A stretch of 37,089 nucleotides of DNA from Paracoccaceae bacterium (GTDB lineage Bacteria; Pseudomonadota; Alphaproteobacteria; Rhodobacterales; Rhodobacteraceae), in NCBI GenBank assembly GCA_018223085.1, contig JAAEZB010000027.1, positions 1 through 37,089 of the forward strand, written 5' to 3'. Under the pieces are notes generated by a model. It was given only the letters and a program-made list of their open reading frames with translations, did not search any database and was not told the origin of the DNA. The translations under genes and the position numbers were made by a program. This document shows positions 37,037-37,089 of the stretch, one piece after another (position 1 is the first letter of the stretch; every line of letters begins with the position of its first letter).

Positions 37037-37073
37037 GTGTATCGCGTCGGTATTACGTCGGTATTGCGTCGGT
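37037..37073. repeat. GTCGGTATT-type short tandem repeat, copy 2
   Basis: Three successive units of about 11 bases (GCGTCGGTATT, ACGTCGGTATT, GCGTCGGTG) lie just upstream of prfC. The first 20 bases of the array differ from 6429-6448 by one base. It is non-coding. The remaining 16 bases to the window end show nothing recognisable. Confidence 0.6.
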
Positions 37074-37089
37074 GCGGATTTTGCCGAGG

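Overview
This window is a chromosomal segment from an alphaproteobacterium, most likely of the order Rhodobacterales (Roseobacter/Rhodobacter-type). The reasons are its high G+C, a 14-gene nuo operon interrupted by small genes typical of that order (DUF5333- and DUF5337-like proteins, lipoproteins, a NuoE with a long tail), RNase J following nuoN-birA-coaX, and intergenic hairpin repeats with a TATTTTT core. No species can be named from sequence alone. No phage, transposase, CRISPR array, tRNA or rRNA was seen.

Left part (1-2765): the 5' end of a probable MmgE/PrpD gene leaves the window on the minus strand. It is divergent from a DegT-type PLP aminotransferase. A convergent APC permease follows, with a dispersed hairpin repeat between the two.

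Leucine/isovalerate catabolism (2934-10822, plus strand): isovaleryl-CoA dehydrogenase, a secreted LprI/DUF1311-like protein, methylcrotonyl-CoA carboxylase beta and biotinylated alpha subunits, a glutathione S-transferase-like protein, HMG-CoA lyase and methylglutaconyl-CoA hydratase. Together these take isovaleryl-CoA to acetyl-CoA plus acetoacetate. The genes from the alpha subunit onward overlap by 4-8 bases. No regulator gene lies nearby, but an inverted repeat overlaps the likely -10 region of the first gene. A terminator ends the cluster.

Respiratory complex I (11261-28657, plus strand): all fourteen genes nuoA to nuoN in canonical order. Six extra genes are threaded between them: a membrane-anchored helix-hairpin-helix protein and a DUF5337-like protein after nuoE, a lipoprotein and a DUF5333-like exported protein after nuoF, a lipoprotein after nuoG, and a carboxymuconolactone-decarboxylase-fold protein after nuoI. 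NuoE carries a C-terminal helix-hairpin-helix domain closely similar to that of the membrane protein encoded next to it. This set of accessory genes is the best candidate in the window for undescribed biology.

Downstream (28679-31943, plus strand): after a strong terminator come birA (biotin ligase, which would modify the carboxylase above), coaX (type III pantothenate kinase) and rnj (RNase J, TTG start). A bidirectional terminator separates rnj from a convergent DEAD-box RNA helicase.

Right end (32019-36991, minus strand): an RhlE-type helicase with its own promoter and a structured leader. A separate same-strand group follows: prfC (release factor 3, possibly leaderless), an unrecognised 253-residue protein and a glycosyltransferase.
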